The translations under genes and the position numbers were made by a program. The notes under the pieces were generated by a model. That model was not told the origin of the DNA and did no database searches. It saw nothing but the letters and a program-made list of their open reading frames with translations. A stretch of DNA of 7,568 nucleotides. Source: UBA6522 sp036231525 (GTDB lineage: Bacteria; Pseudomonadota; Gammaproteobacteria; Steroidobacterales; Rariloculaceae). The DNA lies in assembly GCA_036231525.1 (NCBI GenBank), contig JAZAGZ010000028.1, forward strand, positions 1 to 7,568, written 5' to 3'. Shown here in pieces: positions 1 to 5,595 of this stretch (within the stretch, counting starts at the first letter, position 1; every line of letters starts with the position of its first letter).

Positions 1-7
1 CTAACGT

Positions 8-1240
8 ATGTCTTTGAAAGTCAAAGTTATTCTGATCTTATTGGGGGGCTCCGCGTTCGGGCTCATGGCGTCCATGAGCAGCTACCTGCTCAATGAGCAG
101 CATAAGCGCAGCGAGATCGCCAACAATATTGCTCCTGTTGAACAGGCCCAGCTGCTATCCGAAGTTATCGCGAGAATTCGCGAAGAGTACGTGGATGCAC
201 TGGATGATGAGGAACTTGTCAACAACGCTATTGAGGGAATGCTGCAAGATCTCGACAGCCATTCCCGGTTTCTCGGTGAAGATGATTACGAGGACGTACG
301 GATAAGTACGACTGGCCAATACATTGGGGTCGGACTCGAAATCAGCCTTGAGGAAGGTGAAGTTAGAGTAGTTGCACCGCTGGATGATACGCCGGCGCAG
401 CGCGCTGGCATCCTTCCCGGTGATGTTGTGATCTCAGTTGATGATATTGCTGTAGACAGACAAAACACTGCGACAACCATCACCAGAATGCGCGGACGGC
501 CTGGAACGCCTGTGACTCTTGATGTCATGCGTGAGGGGGCGGACGAATCTCTGCACTTTGCCCTGACCCGAGTACCGATATATGTGAAGACGGTTCAGGC
601 TGAGTACCTCGGCGACGGATACGGGTACATCCGACTCAATGGGTTCACTGACAACACAGGAACAGAGCTGGAAGCTGTCGCTCGGGAGTTAGTTGATCAG
701 CAAGATCTGCGAGGTGTAGTACTTGATCTGCGTAATAATCCCGGGGGTGTGTTGGATTCGGCGGTTGAAGTGGCGGACGTGTTTCTAGAGCGTGGACTCA
801 TCGTTCGCGGCAAAGGACGCATTCAAGAGGCACGATTCGAAGAATATGCGAATCCCGGTGATATTTTCTCAGGCATAGCGGTTGCTGTTCTTGTCAACAG
901 GGGATCTGCTTCTGCTTCGGAGATCGTGGCTGGGGCTCTTAAAGATCATCATCGCGCACGTATCGTAGGTGAACAGACTTATGGGAAAGGATCAGTGCAA
1001 ACTATAATTCCACTTTCGGATGGTCGCGCACTGAAACTAACAACCTCACACTACTTAACCCCATCCGGGCAGGCTATTAACGGCACGGGAATACAACCCG
1101 ATTACTCGGTATCTGCACAAAATGCGACACAGCAGTACCGGGGTCCAGGCAGCGATATTACGCCGGTTGATGACAACCAACTTCAAGAAGCGCTCCGCGT
1201 CATTGGACACAATTCGTTGGCGCTTAGCAGAGCTCCATAA
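8..1240 (+). CDS. ctpA: S41 family carboxyl-terminal processing peptidase (CtpA/Prc type)
   Basis: A serine protease that cuts periplasmic proteins near their C-termini, in envelope quality control and control of peptidoglycan hydrolases. The 410-residue product has an N-terminal hydrophobic segment (about residues 6-28) that should anchor it in the inner membrane or act as an uncleaved signal. A PDZ domain follows at about 100-185, with the loop GVGLEI and the motif AGILPGDVVISVD. The S41 protease core covers about 195-370. The catalytic set is visible: Ser302 in GSASASEI, Lys327 in TYGKGSVQ and Gln331, with the family spacing of 25 and 4 residues. LDLRNNPGG at 240-248 is another S41 hallmark. 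An in-frame TAA at 2-4 makes the ATG at 8 the first possible start; its ribosome site lies outside the window. In many gammaproteobacteria this gene follows the murein hydrolase activator envC, which would lie just left. The family call is very safe; the symbol is by similarity. Confidence 0.95.
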   Translation: MSLKVKVILILLGGSAFGLMASMSSYLLNEQHKRSEIANNIAPVEQAQLLSEVIARIREEYVDALDDEELVNNAIEGMLQDLDSHSRFLGEDDYEDVRISTTGQYIGVGLEISLEEGEVRVVAPLDDTPAQRAGILPGDVVISVDDIAVDRQNTATTITRMRGRPGTPVTLDVMREGADESLHFALTRVPIYVKTVQAEYLGDGYGYIRLNGFTDNTGTELEAVARELVDQQDLRGVVLDLRNNPGGVLDSAVEVADVFLERGLIVRGKGRIQEARFEEYANPGDIFSGIAVAVLVNRGSASASEIVAGALKDHHRARIVGEQTYGKGSVQTIIPLSDGRALKLTTSHYLTPSGQAINGTGIQPDYSVSAQNATQQYRGPGSDITPVDDNQLQEALRVIGHNSLALSRAP

Positions 1241-1264
1241 AGTTTGCTGACGCTAAGTTTTGGG

Positions 1265-1317
1265 TATAAAGAGGAGGTTCGTTGGTAGAGGTCTCAATAG
1301 CCGGATGGTATGGCTAG
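1265..1317 (+). other. Strong Shine-Dalgarno with an 11-codon mini-ORF (possible leader peptide)
   Basis: GAGGAGG at 1271-1277 is one of the best ribosome-binding sequences in the window, yet no long gene follows it. Four bases later a TTG (1282) opens an 11-codon frame (VEVSIAGWYG after the start) ending at TAG 1315-1317. It lies 54 bases before the next gene. TATAAA at 1265-1270 could alternatively be a -10 element, paired with TTTGCT at 1243-1248 over a 16-base spacer; transcription would then start inside the GAGGAGG, so the two readings exclude each other. Either may be chance. Confidence 0.2.
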
Positions 1318-1370
1318 GCAGAACAGCTTCACCCTACCGCCCTTAGATTGATCATTAACGATACGAGGAC

Positions 1371-1733
1371 ATGTTTAGGTTTTACAGCGTTCTTGGCCGT
1401 TGGCTCCACGCTTATCGTAGATTATTGTGGTGTTTGGCGGCGTTTGCCATCCTAGTTTTTGTCGGCACCATATTTTGGTCGGAACCGACGGACGATCAAA
1501 CGTACGCGCTCAGCTCCATTGTCCTTTTACTGTGGGTGCTCAGTCTAATTGTGGTGAGCCAAGCATTCTCTACTCCCGCACCAGGATTCAATCCGGCGGC
1601 GGGCTTGATGGACAGAATTAGGGTGCGAGTCGCGCGTGGTTTCAGATGGATCATGGCTATCACTACGACGGGACTCTTCTGCTTTGTGATTCTGCTATCT
1701 TTTAAGGCGGCAGGTTTACTCCTTAGGGGCTGA
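1371..1733 (+). CDS. Small three-helix inner-membrane protein, unknown function
   Basis: I do not recognise the family of this 120-residue protein. Three hydrophobic stretches are evident: about residues 18-36, 47-65 and 92-112. A positively charged N-terminus (RWLHAYRR, 10-17) and a basic loop between helices 2 and 3 (DRIRVRVARGFRW, 81-93) suggest by the positive-inside rule that the N-terminus and the second loop are cytoplasmic. The short acidic turn between helices 1 and 2 (EPTDDQ, 38-43) would be periplasmic. No catalytic or metal-binding motif is visible. The ATG is preceded by CGAGGAC with good spacing, which supports the start. It stands alone, 130 bases after ctpA and 54 bases before the thioesterase. 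It is probably a real gene: consistent membrane topology, a good ribosome site and no competing frame. The function is unknown. Confidence 0.75.
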   Translation: MFRFYSVLGRWLHAYRRLLWCLAAFAILVFVGTIFWSEPTDDQTYALSSIVLLLWVLSLIVVSQAFSTPAPGFNPAAGLMDRIRVRVARGFRWIMAITTTGLFCFVILLSFKAAGLLLRG

Positions 1734-1787
1734 GCAGAGGGTGCAAACGTTAGGTTGATGGGCGTTGGTGATTGACAGAGCAGAACA

Positions 1788-2309
1788 TTGGTAGAAACCA
1801 CATTAAATGAGCAATTTTTACGAGAATGTGAGTGTTTCGGATGCGGGGCATCTAATTCGAATGGATTACAGTTGAAGGTTCATCTTGATCCCAGCGATTC
1901 AGAGCGAATAGTTGGGCGTTTCACGCCCAGTGAAGCATTTATTGGGTTCCCTGGGATCACACACGGAGGAGTTGTATTTACTGCACTTGATTGCATGGCG
2001 ACCTGGGCAGGCATGATGCTTATGGAAGGCCCAAAGGCACTTTGGTTATTGAGGAACGCACAAGTTACCTATCATCGACCAGCGCGAGAAGGGGAACCAC
2101 TGAATCTGTCCGCGACGATTCCAAAGCGAGCAAAACTCGGAACATCGCAACTCGTGCACAATGAAGCTAGAAACGAAGCTGGCGACTTGCTGGTGCACGG
2201 CCGATACAAAATTGTTCCCTTGACAGCTGACAAATTTAAATCGGTGTTGGCAATAGATGAGATGCCGCAAGATTGGGCGTCGTGGCTAGACCTGCCCGCT
2301 TCTAAATAA
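1788..2309 (+). CDS. PaaI-like hotdog-fold thioesterase
   Basis: A 173-residue single hotdog-domain protein of the PaaI thioesterase family, expected to hydrolyse acyl-CoA or aryl-CoA thioesters in the cytoplasm. The N-terminus holds CECFGCG (Cys14, Cys16, Cys19) followed by NSNGLQL, a cysteine-rich cap seen in a subgroup of PaaI-like proteins. ITHGGVVFTALDCMATWA at 57-74 is the central hotdog helix, with the HGG turn and Asp68 as the likely catalytic acid. A strand with AQVTYHRPAREGE (91-103) matches the usual 'V.Y.rPa..G' segment. The start is TTG: an in-frame TGA lies at 1773-1775 and the next in-frame ATG is deep inside the domain. The ribosome site is weak (ACAGAG around 1775-1780). The substrate cannot be told from the sequence, and the neighbours give no pathway. 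Fold and family are confident, the enzymatic role moderately so. Confidence 0.87.
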   Translation: MVETTLNEQFLRECECFGCGASNSNGLQLKVHLDPSDSERIVGRFTPSEAFIGFPGITHGGVVFTALDCMATWAGMMLMEGPKALWLLRNAQVTYHRPAREGEPLNLSATIPKRAKLGTSQLVHNEARNEAGDLLVHGRYKIVPLTADKFKSVLAIDEMPQDWASWLDLPASK

Positions 2310-2342
2310 CGCTGATTTCAGAGTAAGGAGATAAAATATTTA

Positions 2343-3074
2343 GTGGGCCAAACTCGTGATTGGATCTACCGGCCCCTACAGCGCGTGGGCGCTCTAAAAA
2401 TTAATGGTGATCGGAGGCGGCATGAAAATGTTTCGTATGCAGATGTGACAAAGTCGTACGGTGAAAAAGATTCTGACGGGCTCTGGAATATTCCCGCAGC
2501 TGACCGCAACAAAGAGCCCATTCTTACAGTGCTTCAAAATGCCCTTCCAACGAGAGGTCTAGTAGTGGAAGTTGCCAGCGGCACAGGTCAGCATGTGATC
2601 CACTTCGCTAAAAACCTCGGCGAACTTACCTGGTTACCGTCTGACCCAGATATCGAATTTCGCAAATCAATCGAGAAACGGATAAGGGATTCCGGGTTGG
2701 AAAACGTGAGGAAGCCGCTAAATCTGAATGTTTTGGATAATCCTTGGCCAGTTAGTGAGGCGAATGCGGCTATATGTATCAATATGATTCATGTCGCGCC
2801 CTGGAAAGCAACGCGAGCGCTTATTCATGGGGTGGAACACATTCTATCTGAGGAAGGCGTATTGTTTATGTATGGGCCCTATCGCCGCGCCGGAACACAC
2901 ACTGCCCCAAGCAATGCGGCGTTCGACGTGCGCCTTAGAAACCAGAATCCGGATTGGGGGATACGAGACCTGGAAGATGTTGAGAAACTCGGGGAGCGAG
3001 TCGGATTATTTTTAGATACGGTGGTCGAGATGCCGGCGAATAACCTTAGCCTTGTGTTTAGACTCCAGCGTTAA
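2343..3074 (+). CDS. DUF938 family SAM-dependent methyltransferase-like protein
   Basis: This product belongs to the DUF938 family (related to UPF0585 and animal METTL26), class I Rossmann methyltransferase-like proteins of unknown substrate. Of 243 residues, the family domain starts near 53 with ADRNKEPIL. The SAM-binding glycine loop is EVASGTGQH (76-84), followed by the family motif WLPSDPD (97-103). NMIHVAPW (147-154) fits the post-strand-4 position, and YGPY at 177-180 follows. SNAAFDVRLRNQNPDWGIRDL near the C-terminus is typical of the family. The start used is GTG 2343: AAGGAG lies at 2325-2330, a rather long 12 bases upstream, and an in-frame stop at 2313-2315 excludes much extension. 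The first 50 residues look longer than the usual family N-terminus, so a later in-frame GTG (2385) is possible. It sits 33 bases behind the thioesterase gene, so the two may be co-transcribed. Confidence 0.88.
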   Translation: MGQTRDWIYRPLQRVGALKINGDRRRHENVSYADVTKSYGEKDSDGLWNIPAADRNKEPILTVLQNALPTRGLVVEVASGTGQHVIHFAKNLGELTWLPSDPDIEFRKSIEKRIRDSGLENVRKPLNLNVLDNPWPVSEANAAICINMIHVAPWKATRALIHGVEHILSEEGVLFMYGPYRRAGTHTAPSNAAFDVRLRNQNPDWGIRDLEDVEKLGERVGLFLDTVVEMPANNLSLVFRLQR

Positions 3075-3151
3075 TATCTCGTAGCAAAACCCTGACAGAA
3101 TGTGTAACGTGAACAAGACTCTATGTTTGAATTTTACAAAGGGACGTGACC

Positions 3152-3433
3152 ATGGCACAGGCGACCGCGAGACACATACTGGTTGAGAATGAGGAATTCT
3201 GTGAACAACTTAAGGATCAGATAGCAGATGGCGCAGATTTCTCGGTACTCGCTAAAGAACACTCCACCTGTCCTTCCGGACAGCGGGGTGGTGATCTTGG
3301 GTCCTTCAGTCCAGGCCAGATGGTTCAGGAATTTGACTCGGTCGTGTTTAGTGCGACAGTCAACGAGGTTCAGGGGCCGGTAAAAACCCAGTTTGGCTAT
3401 CATCTTATTGAGGTTACAAATCGAACCGAATGA
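3152..3433 (+). CDS. ppiC: Peptidyl-prolyl cis-trans isomerase, parvulin type (PpiC)
   Basis: A cytoplasmic single-domain parvulin that catalyses cis-trans isomerisation at proline bonds and assists protein folding. The product is 93 residues, the same length as E. coli PpiC as I remember it, and the whole chain is the rotamase domain. Family residues are in place: RHILV at the start (His8), the loop CPSGQRGGDLG (40-50), the FSPGQMV segment with Met57, Phe61 in EFD, and the C-terminal QFGYHLI with His84. I chose ATG 3152 over GTG 3146 because AAGGGA (3139-3144) is 7 bases from the ATG but only one base from the GTG, and because the family starts at this point. A CTGACA at 3092-3097 could be a -35 element, but no good -10 follows. 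The DUF6174 gene begins 16 bases after the stop, so the two are probably co-transcribed. Confidence 0.95.
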   Translation: MAQATARHILVENEEFCEQLKDQIADGADFSVLAKEHSTCPSGQRGGDLGSFSPGQMVQEFDSVVFSATVNEVQGPVKTQFGYHLIEVTNRTE

Positions 3434-3449
3434 TTTCCCGTTTCCATTC

Positions 3450-3920
3450 ATGAAACATTTAATTTATTCGCCGTGCTTAGTATTTGTGTTTTTGCTCATG
3501 AGCACGATCTCGATGGATGTGGCATTTGGGAATGCAGAGTTAGATAGCAACCGGGATCGTTGGGCAAACGCCAACGTATTGAACTACGAATACCGGTATC
3601 AGAAAGTCTGTTTATGCCATCGAGACATGCCGTCTGACACCATCGTTACTGTCCACGAAGGTAATATCATTGGAGTTCGGTACGACCGTGAGAATTATCT
3701 CAATGAAATTCCCGTTGCCCCTGAGAAATATGGCTGGTTCAGAACTGTTGATGATTTATTTTTGCTGATAGCCCGTGCTTTGGAGCATGAGGCGACCGTT
3801 CGTGTTAGCTACGAGCAGGCGCTTGGATACCCCACACTGATTTACATCGACTATGAGCAGGACATGATAGGTGAGGAAGTGGAACTGCACGTTTTGGAGT
3901 TGTACGAGTTAGTTGATTAA
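3450..3920 (+). CDS. Secreted DUF6174 domain protein
   Basis: A 156-residue protein that I assign to the uncharacterised DUF6174 family from its pattern: a tryptophan followed by YEYRYQKVCLC (residues 46-56), then TVHEGNIIGV (67-76), VDDLFLLIARAL (100-111) and YEQALGYPTLIYID (121-134), which match the family's 'Y.y...C.C', 'V.dG.v..v', 'vddLF..i..A' and 'yd..yGyP..i.iD' blocks. Residues 1-27 form a signal peptide with likely cleavage after VAFG, so the mature protein is periplasmic or exported. The two cysteines (54, 56) are the only ones in the mature part and could bind metal or form a disulfide. I chose ATG 3450 over the upstream TTG 3393, because the latter lies inside ppiC and would put a charged tail before the signal peptide. 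No clear Shine-Dalgarno precedes it, so translation may be coupled to ppiC. The function is unknown. Confidence 0.82.
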   Translation: MKHLIYSPCLVFVFLLMSTISMDVAFGNAELDSNRDRWANANVLNYEYRYQKVCLCHRDMPSDTIVTVHEGNIIGVRYDRENYLNEIPVAPEKYGWFRTVDDLFLLIARALEHEATVRVSYEQALGYPTLIYIDYEQDMIGEEVELHVLELYELVD

Positions 3921-3995
3921 TCAAATTGACTCATGTCATGCAGTGAGGCAGACAGGAAAAGATGCATATTTGTCAGTTAACATTAATGCTCGATA

Positions 3996-4024
3996 TTGAC
4001 CCTTTCTCTGCTCACCCGTACAGT
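3996..4024 (+). promoter_or_regulatory. Putative sigma70 promoter for the RRM gene
   Basis: TTGACC (3996-4001) and TACAGT (4019-4024) are separated by exactly 17 bases. They match the consensus at 5 of 6 and 4 of 6 positions. Transcription would start near 4031 and give a leader of about 150 bases before the RRM start codon. An overlapping alternative is TTGTCA (3970-3975) with GATATT (3992-3997), spacer 16. No other convincing signal was found in the 258-base gap. Confidence 0.4.
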
Positions 4025-4030
4025 GATGGA

Positions 4031-4178
4031 AGCGCTCGAAGAAGCGCGTGTGGTGGCGGTCTGCCGAAAATGCGTCTTTTATAGGGGTTAGGGTCGATTG
4101 CTAGTCAGATGGCTCGGTTTTACGTCGTTGATCGAGGCACTTCGAATCAGAAGAAAAACGGCGCGAGAGTCTGTTTTG
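4031..4178 (+). promoter_or_regulatory. Long, partly structured 5' leader of the RRM gene
   Basis: If the promoter at 3996-4024 is right, this is a long untranslated leader. It contains a GC-rich stem GCGCT (4032-4036)/AGCGC (4043-4047) with a 6-base loop, a small CGG/CCG hairpin near 4057-4066 and several A- or T-rich single-stranded stretches. Long leaders are common for cold-regulated mRNAs, and small bacterial RRM proteins are often cold-induced, so a thermosensing role is conceivable. That is inference; no known riboswitch or cold-box consensus was recognised. The purine-rich GCGAGAG before the start codon is a weak ribosome site. Confidence 0.25.
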
Positions 4179-4430
4179 ATGAATATTTATGTCGGAAATT
4201 TGTCCTATACATTAGAAGAATCCGAACTGCAGGATGCGTTTGCGGAATTCGGTGAAGTTTCTTCCGTAAAGATCCTAACGGATCGGGAAACGGGGCGATC
4301 CAGAGGCTTTGGATTTGTTGAGATGCCTAATCAGGCTGAGGGCGAAGCTGCTGTGGCGCAACTAAACGGAAAAGATGTTGGCGGACGAGCGCTGCGGGTA
4401 AACGAGGCTAGACCTCGTGAGGAGCGCTAA
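4179..4430 (+). CDS. Single-RRM RNA-binding protein
   Basis: A small cytoplasmic RNA-binding protein made of one RNA recognition motif. In 83 residues the RRM spans about 1-78, with RNP2 as IYVGNL (3-8) and RNP1 as RGFGFVEM (42-49). The aromatic residues Tyr4, Phe44 and Phe46 are where RNA-stacking side chains lie in the fold. The beta-alpha-beta-beta-alpha-beta order is easy to follow, with conserved ELQDAFAEFGEV and ALRVNEARP. Unlike many bacterial and plant relatives there is no glycine-rich tail; the chain ends in EARPREER. I placed the start at ATG 4179, directly before the first beta strand, and not at the upstream TTG 4098, whose 27-residue extension has no family counterpart. The gene seems monocistronic, with gaps of about 257 bases on both sides. 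Such proteins may act as RNA chaperones, often in cold adaptation, but the targets here are unknown. Confidence 0.93.
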   Translation: MNIYVGNLSYTLEESELQDAFAEFGEVSSVKILTDRETGRSRGFGFVEMPNQAEGEAAVAQLNGKDVGGRALRVNEARPREER

Positions 4431-4453
4431 GCCTCCTCGTCGACCGCGTTCTT

Positions 4454-4472
4454 TGGGAAAATAGATTTCCCA
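4454..4472. repeat. Perfect 7-bp inverted repeat downstream of the RRM gene
   Basis: TGGGAAA (4454-4460) and TTTCCCA (4466-4472) form a perfect 7-bp stem with the 5-base loop ATAGA, starting 24 bases after the RRM stop codon. The position suits a transcript end. However, no T-run follows on the + strand (TAATTAC) and none on the - strand (AAAGAAC), so it is not a classical intrinsic terminator. It could stabilise the 3' end of the RRM mRNA or be a protein-binding palindrome. Confidence 0.4.
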
Positions 4473-4529
4473 TAATTACAGCGTCGGATGTAGCCCTGAA
4501 AGCAAAATGGAGCTGGTGGGCGGTTGAAG

Positions 4530-4557
4530 CGAGAATCGACCGGTAGGGTTGATCTCG
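4530..4557. repeat. Bulged hairpin upstream of the dioxygenase gene
   Basis: CGAG (4530-4533) plus ATCGACC (4535-4541) can pair with GGTTGAT (4547-4553) plus CTCG (4554-4557). This gives 11 pairs with one bulged A at 4534, one G-U pair and a 5-base loop GGTAG. It lies about 130 bases before the dioxygenase start in a non-coding gap. No T-run follows. It could be a leader structure or an operator for a catabolic regulator; neither is demonstrated. Confidence 0.35.
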
Positions 4558-4687
4558 ACGGCGCACTTTGTCGCGAACTCGGCGCAGATCTTGCGGCCCC
4601 AAGTGTATGCGTGTGGACCTGGCTGGTTGTCATGCCAATGATACGAAGTGTGCGACAGAGAGCCTGATAGCTCCGCGGAAAGATTCG

Positions 4688-5581
4688 ATGATTATTAAAA
4701 ACGAGAAAGACGTCACGCGGGCAGCTCTTGAAGTCATGGAGCGGACCACAGACCCTCGACTTCGAAAGATCATGACCTCGCTCATTGAGCATCTACACGG
4801 ATTCATCCGGGACGTCGAGTTGACAGAGAAGGAATTCCGAGCTGCAACAGAGCTTCTCAACGATATCGGTCAACAGAAAACTGATACCCATAACGAGATG
4901 GTGTTAATGGCGGGGTCCTTGGGAGTCTCTTCTCTGGTGTGCCTGCTGAACAACGGGAATAATGGTCAGACTGAGACCAGCCAGTCAATGCTCGGCCCTT
5001 TTTGGCGGCTAAATTCGCCAAGAACAGAAAATGGAGAATCAATCGTTCGCTCGGAAACGCCAGGGGCCAGAATATTCGTTAACCTGTGTTATGTAGACAC
5101 AGAGGGATCCCCACTTGAAGGTGTTGAGGTTGATGTCTGGCATGCGTCCACGGTTGGTCTCTACGAGAGCCAAGACCCCACACAGACTGGCATGAATTTG
5201 CGTGGTAAGTTCATCACCGACGAAACAGGCCGCGTCTGGTTCAGTTCCATTAAGCCTTCCGGGTATCCGATACCGACGGACGGTGTAGTTGGAAAGTTGC
5301 TAGCAGCACAAAGTCGCCACCCCTTCCGACCAGCGCACCTCCATGCGTTAGCTTTCAAGGAAGGGTTTAAAACACTGATCTCACAGATTTTCTCCGACGA
5401 TGACGAGAAACTTGGCACCGATGCCCAGTTCGGAGTCACTGAGGCGCTCATAGCGAGATATAAGCGTCACGATGAGCCAAATTCTGCGGAACCGTCGATC
5501 GATGTCCCTTGGTACACATTAAACTGCACGCTGGTTATGGAGCCCGGTAAGGCAGAGCTACCGCAACCGCCCATCAAGTAG
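4688..5581 (+). CDS. Intradiol ring-cleavage dioxygenase (hydroxyquinol/catechol 1,2-dioxygenase-like)
   Basis: A non-haem Fe(III) enzyme that opens catechol-type rings between the two hydroxyls using O2, giving muconate- or maleylacetate-type products. All four iron ligands are visible: Tyr159 (VGLYES), Tyr193 (SGYPIP), and His217 and His219 (RPAHLH). The conserved Arg214 is also present. Residues about 8-105 form the helical N-terminal dimerisation domain, ending in LGPFW (102-106). The catalytic beta-sandwich covers about 125-285. VGYPIP-like PSGYPIPTDGVVG and HPFRPAHLH resemble hydroxyquinol and (chloro)catechol dioxygenases more than protocatechuate enzymes. At 297 residues it has the normal size. 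ATG 4688 is preceded by GGAAAG (4677-4682) at 5 bases. An upstream TTG (4568) would add 40 residues unlike the family. No maleylacetate reductase, muconate-pathway or regulator gene is adjacent, so the true substrate is open. The 3' end faces the MBL gene 14 bases away. Confidence 0.9.
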   Translation: MIIKNEKDVTRAALEVMERTTDPRLRKIMTSLIEHLHGFIRDVELTEKEFRAATELLNDIGQQKTDTHNEMVLMAGSLGVSSLVCLLNNGNNGQTETSQSMLGPFWRLNSPRTENGESIVRSETPGARIFVNLCYVDTEGSPLEGVEVDVWHASTVGLYESQDPTQTGMNLRGKFITDETGRVWFSSIKPSGYPIPTDGVVGKLLAAQSRHPFRPAHLHALAFKEGFKTLISQIFSDDDEKLGTDAQFGVTEALIARYKRHDEPNSAEPSIDVPWYTLNCTLVMEPGKAELPQPPIK

Positions 5582-5595
5582 ACTCGTCTGCTTGG

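Noticed and set aside
1496..1801. 101-codon minus-strand open frame opposite the three-helix membrane protein
   Set aside because: The plus-strand frame has a good ribosome site and coherent transmembrane helices; the antisense product looks random.
3393..3449. Upstream TTG start for the DUF6174 gene
   Set aside because: It lies inside ppiC and would bury the signal peptide behind 19 residues; ATG 3450 gives a normal signal peptide.
3134..3451. 105-codon minus-strand open frame opposite ppiC
   Set aside because: It lies antisense to a confidently identified ppiC of exact family length and has no recognisable domain or ribosome site; it is a shadow frame.
4098..4178. 27-codon upstream extension of the RRM protein from a TTG
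   Set aside because: RRM proteins of this class start directly before the first beta strand; the extension is more likely untranslated leader.
4568..4687. 40-codon upstream extension of the dioxygenase from a TTG
   Set aside because: The extension is Arg/Cys-rich and unlike the family, it contains no support for translation, and the ATG at 4688 has a ribosome site at the right distance.
4427..4792. 121-codon minus-strand open frame across the RRM-dioxygenase gap
   Set aside because: It overlaps the dioxygenase start and the RRM 3' end, and its composition (Arg/Ser/Pro-rich) is typical of an antisense frame. No family is recognisable.
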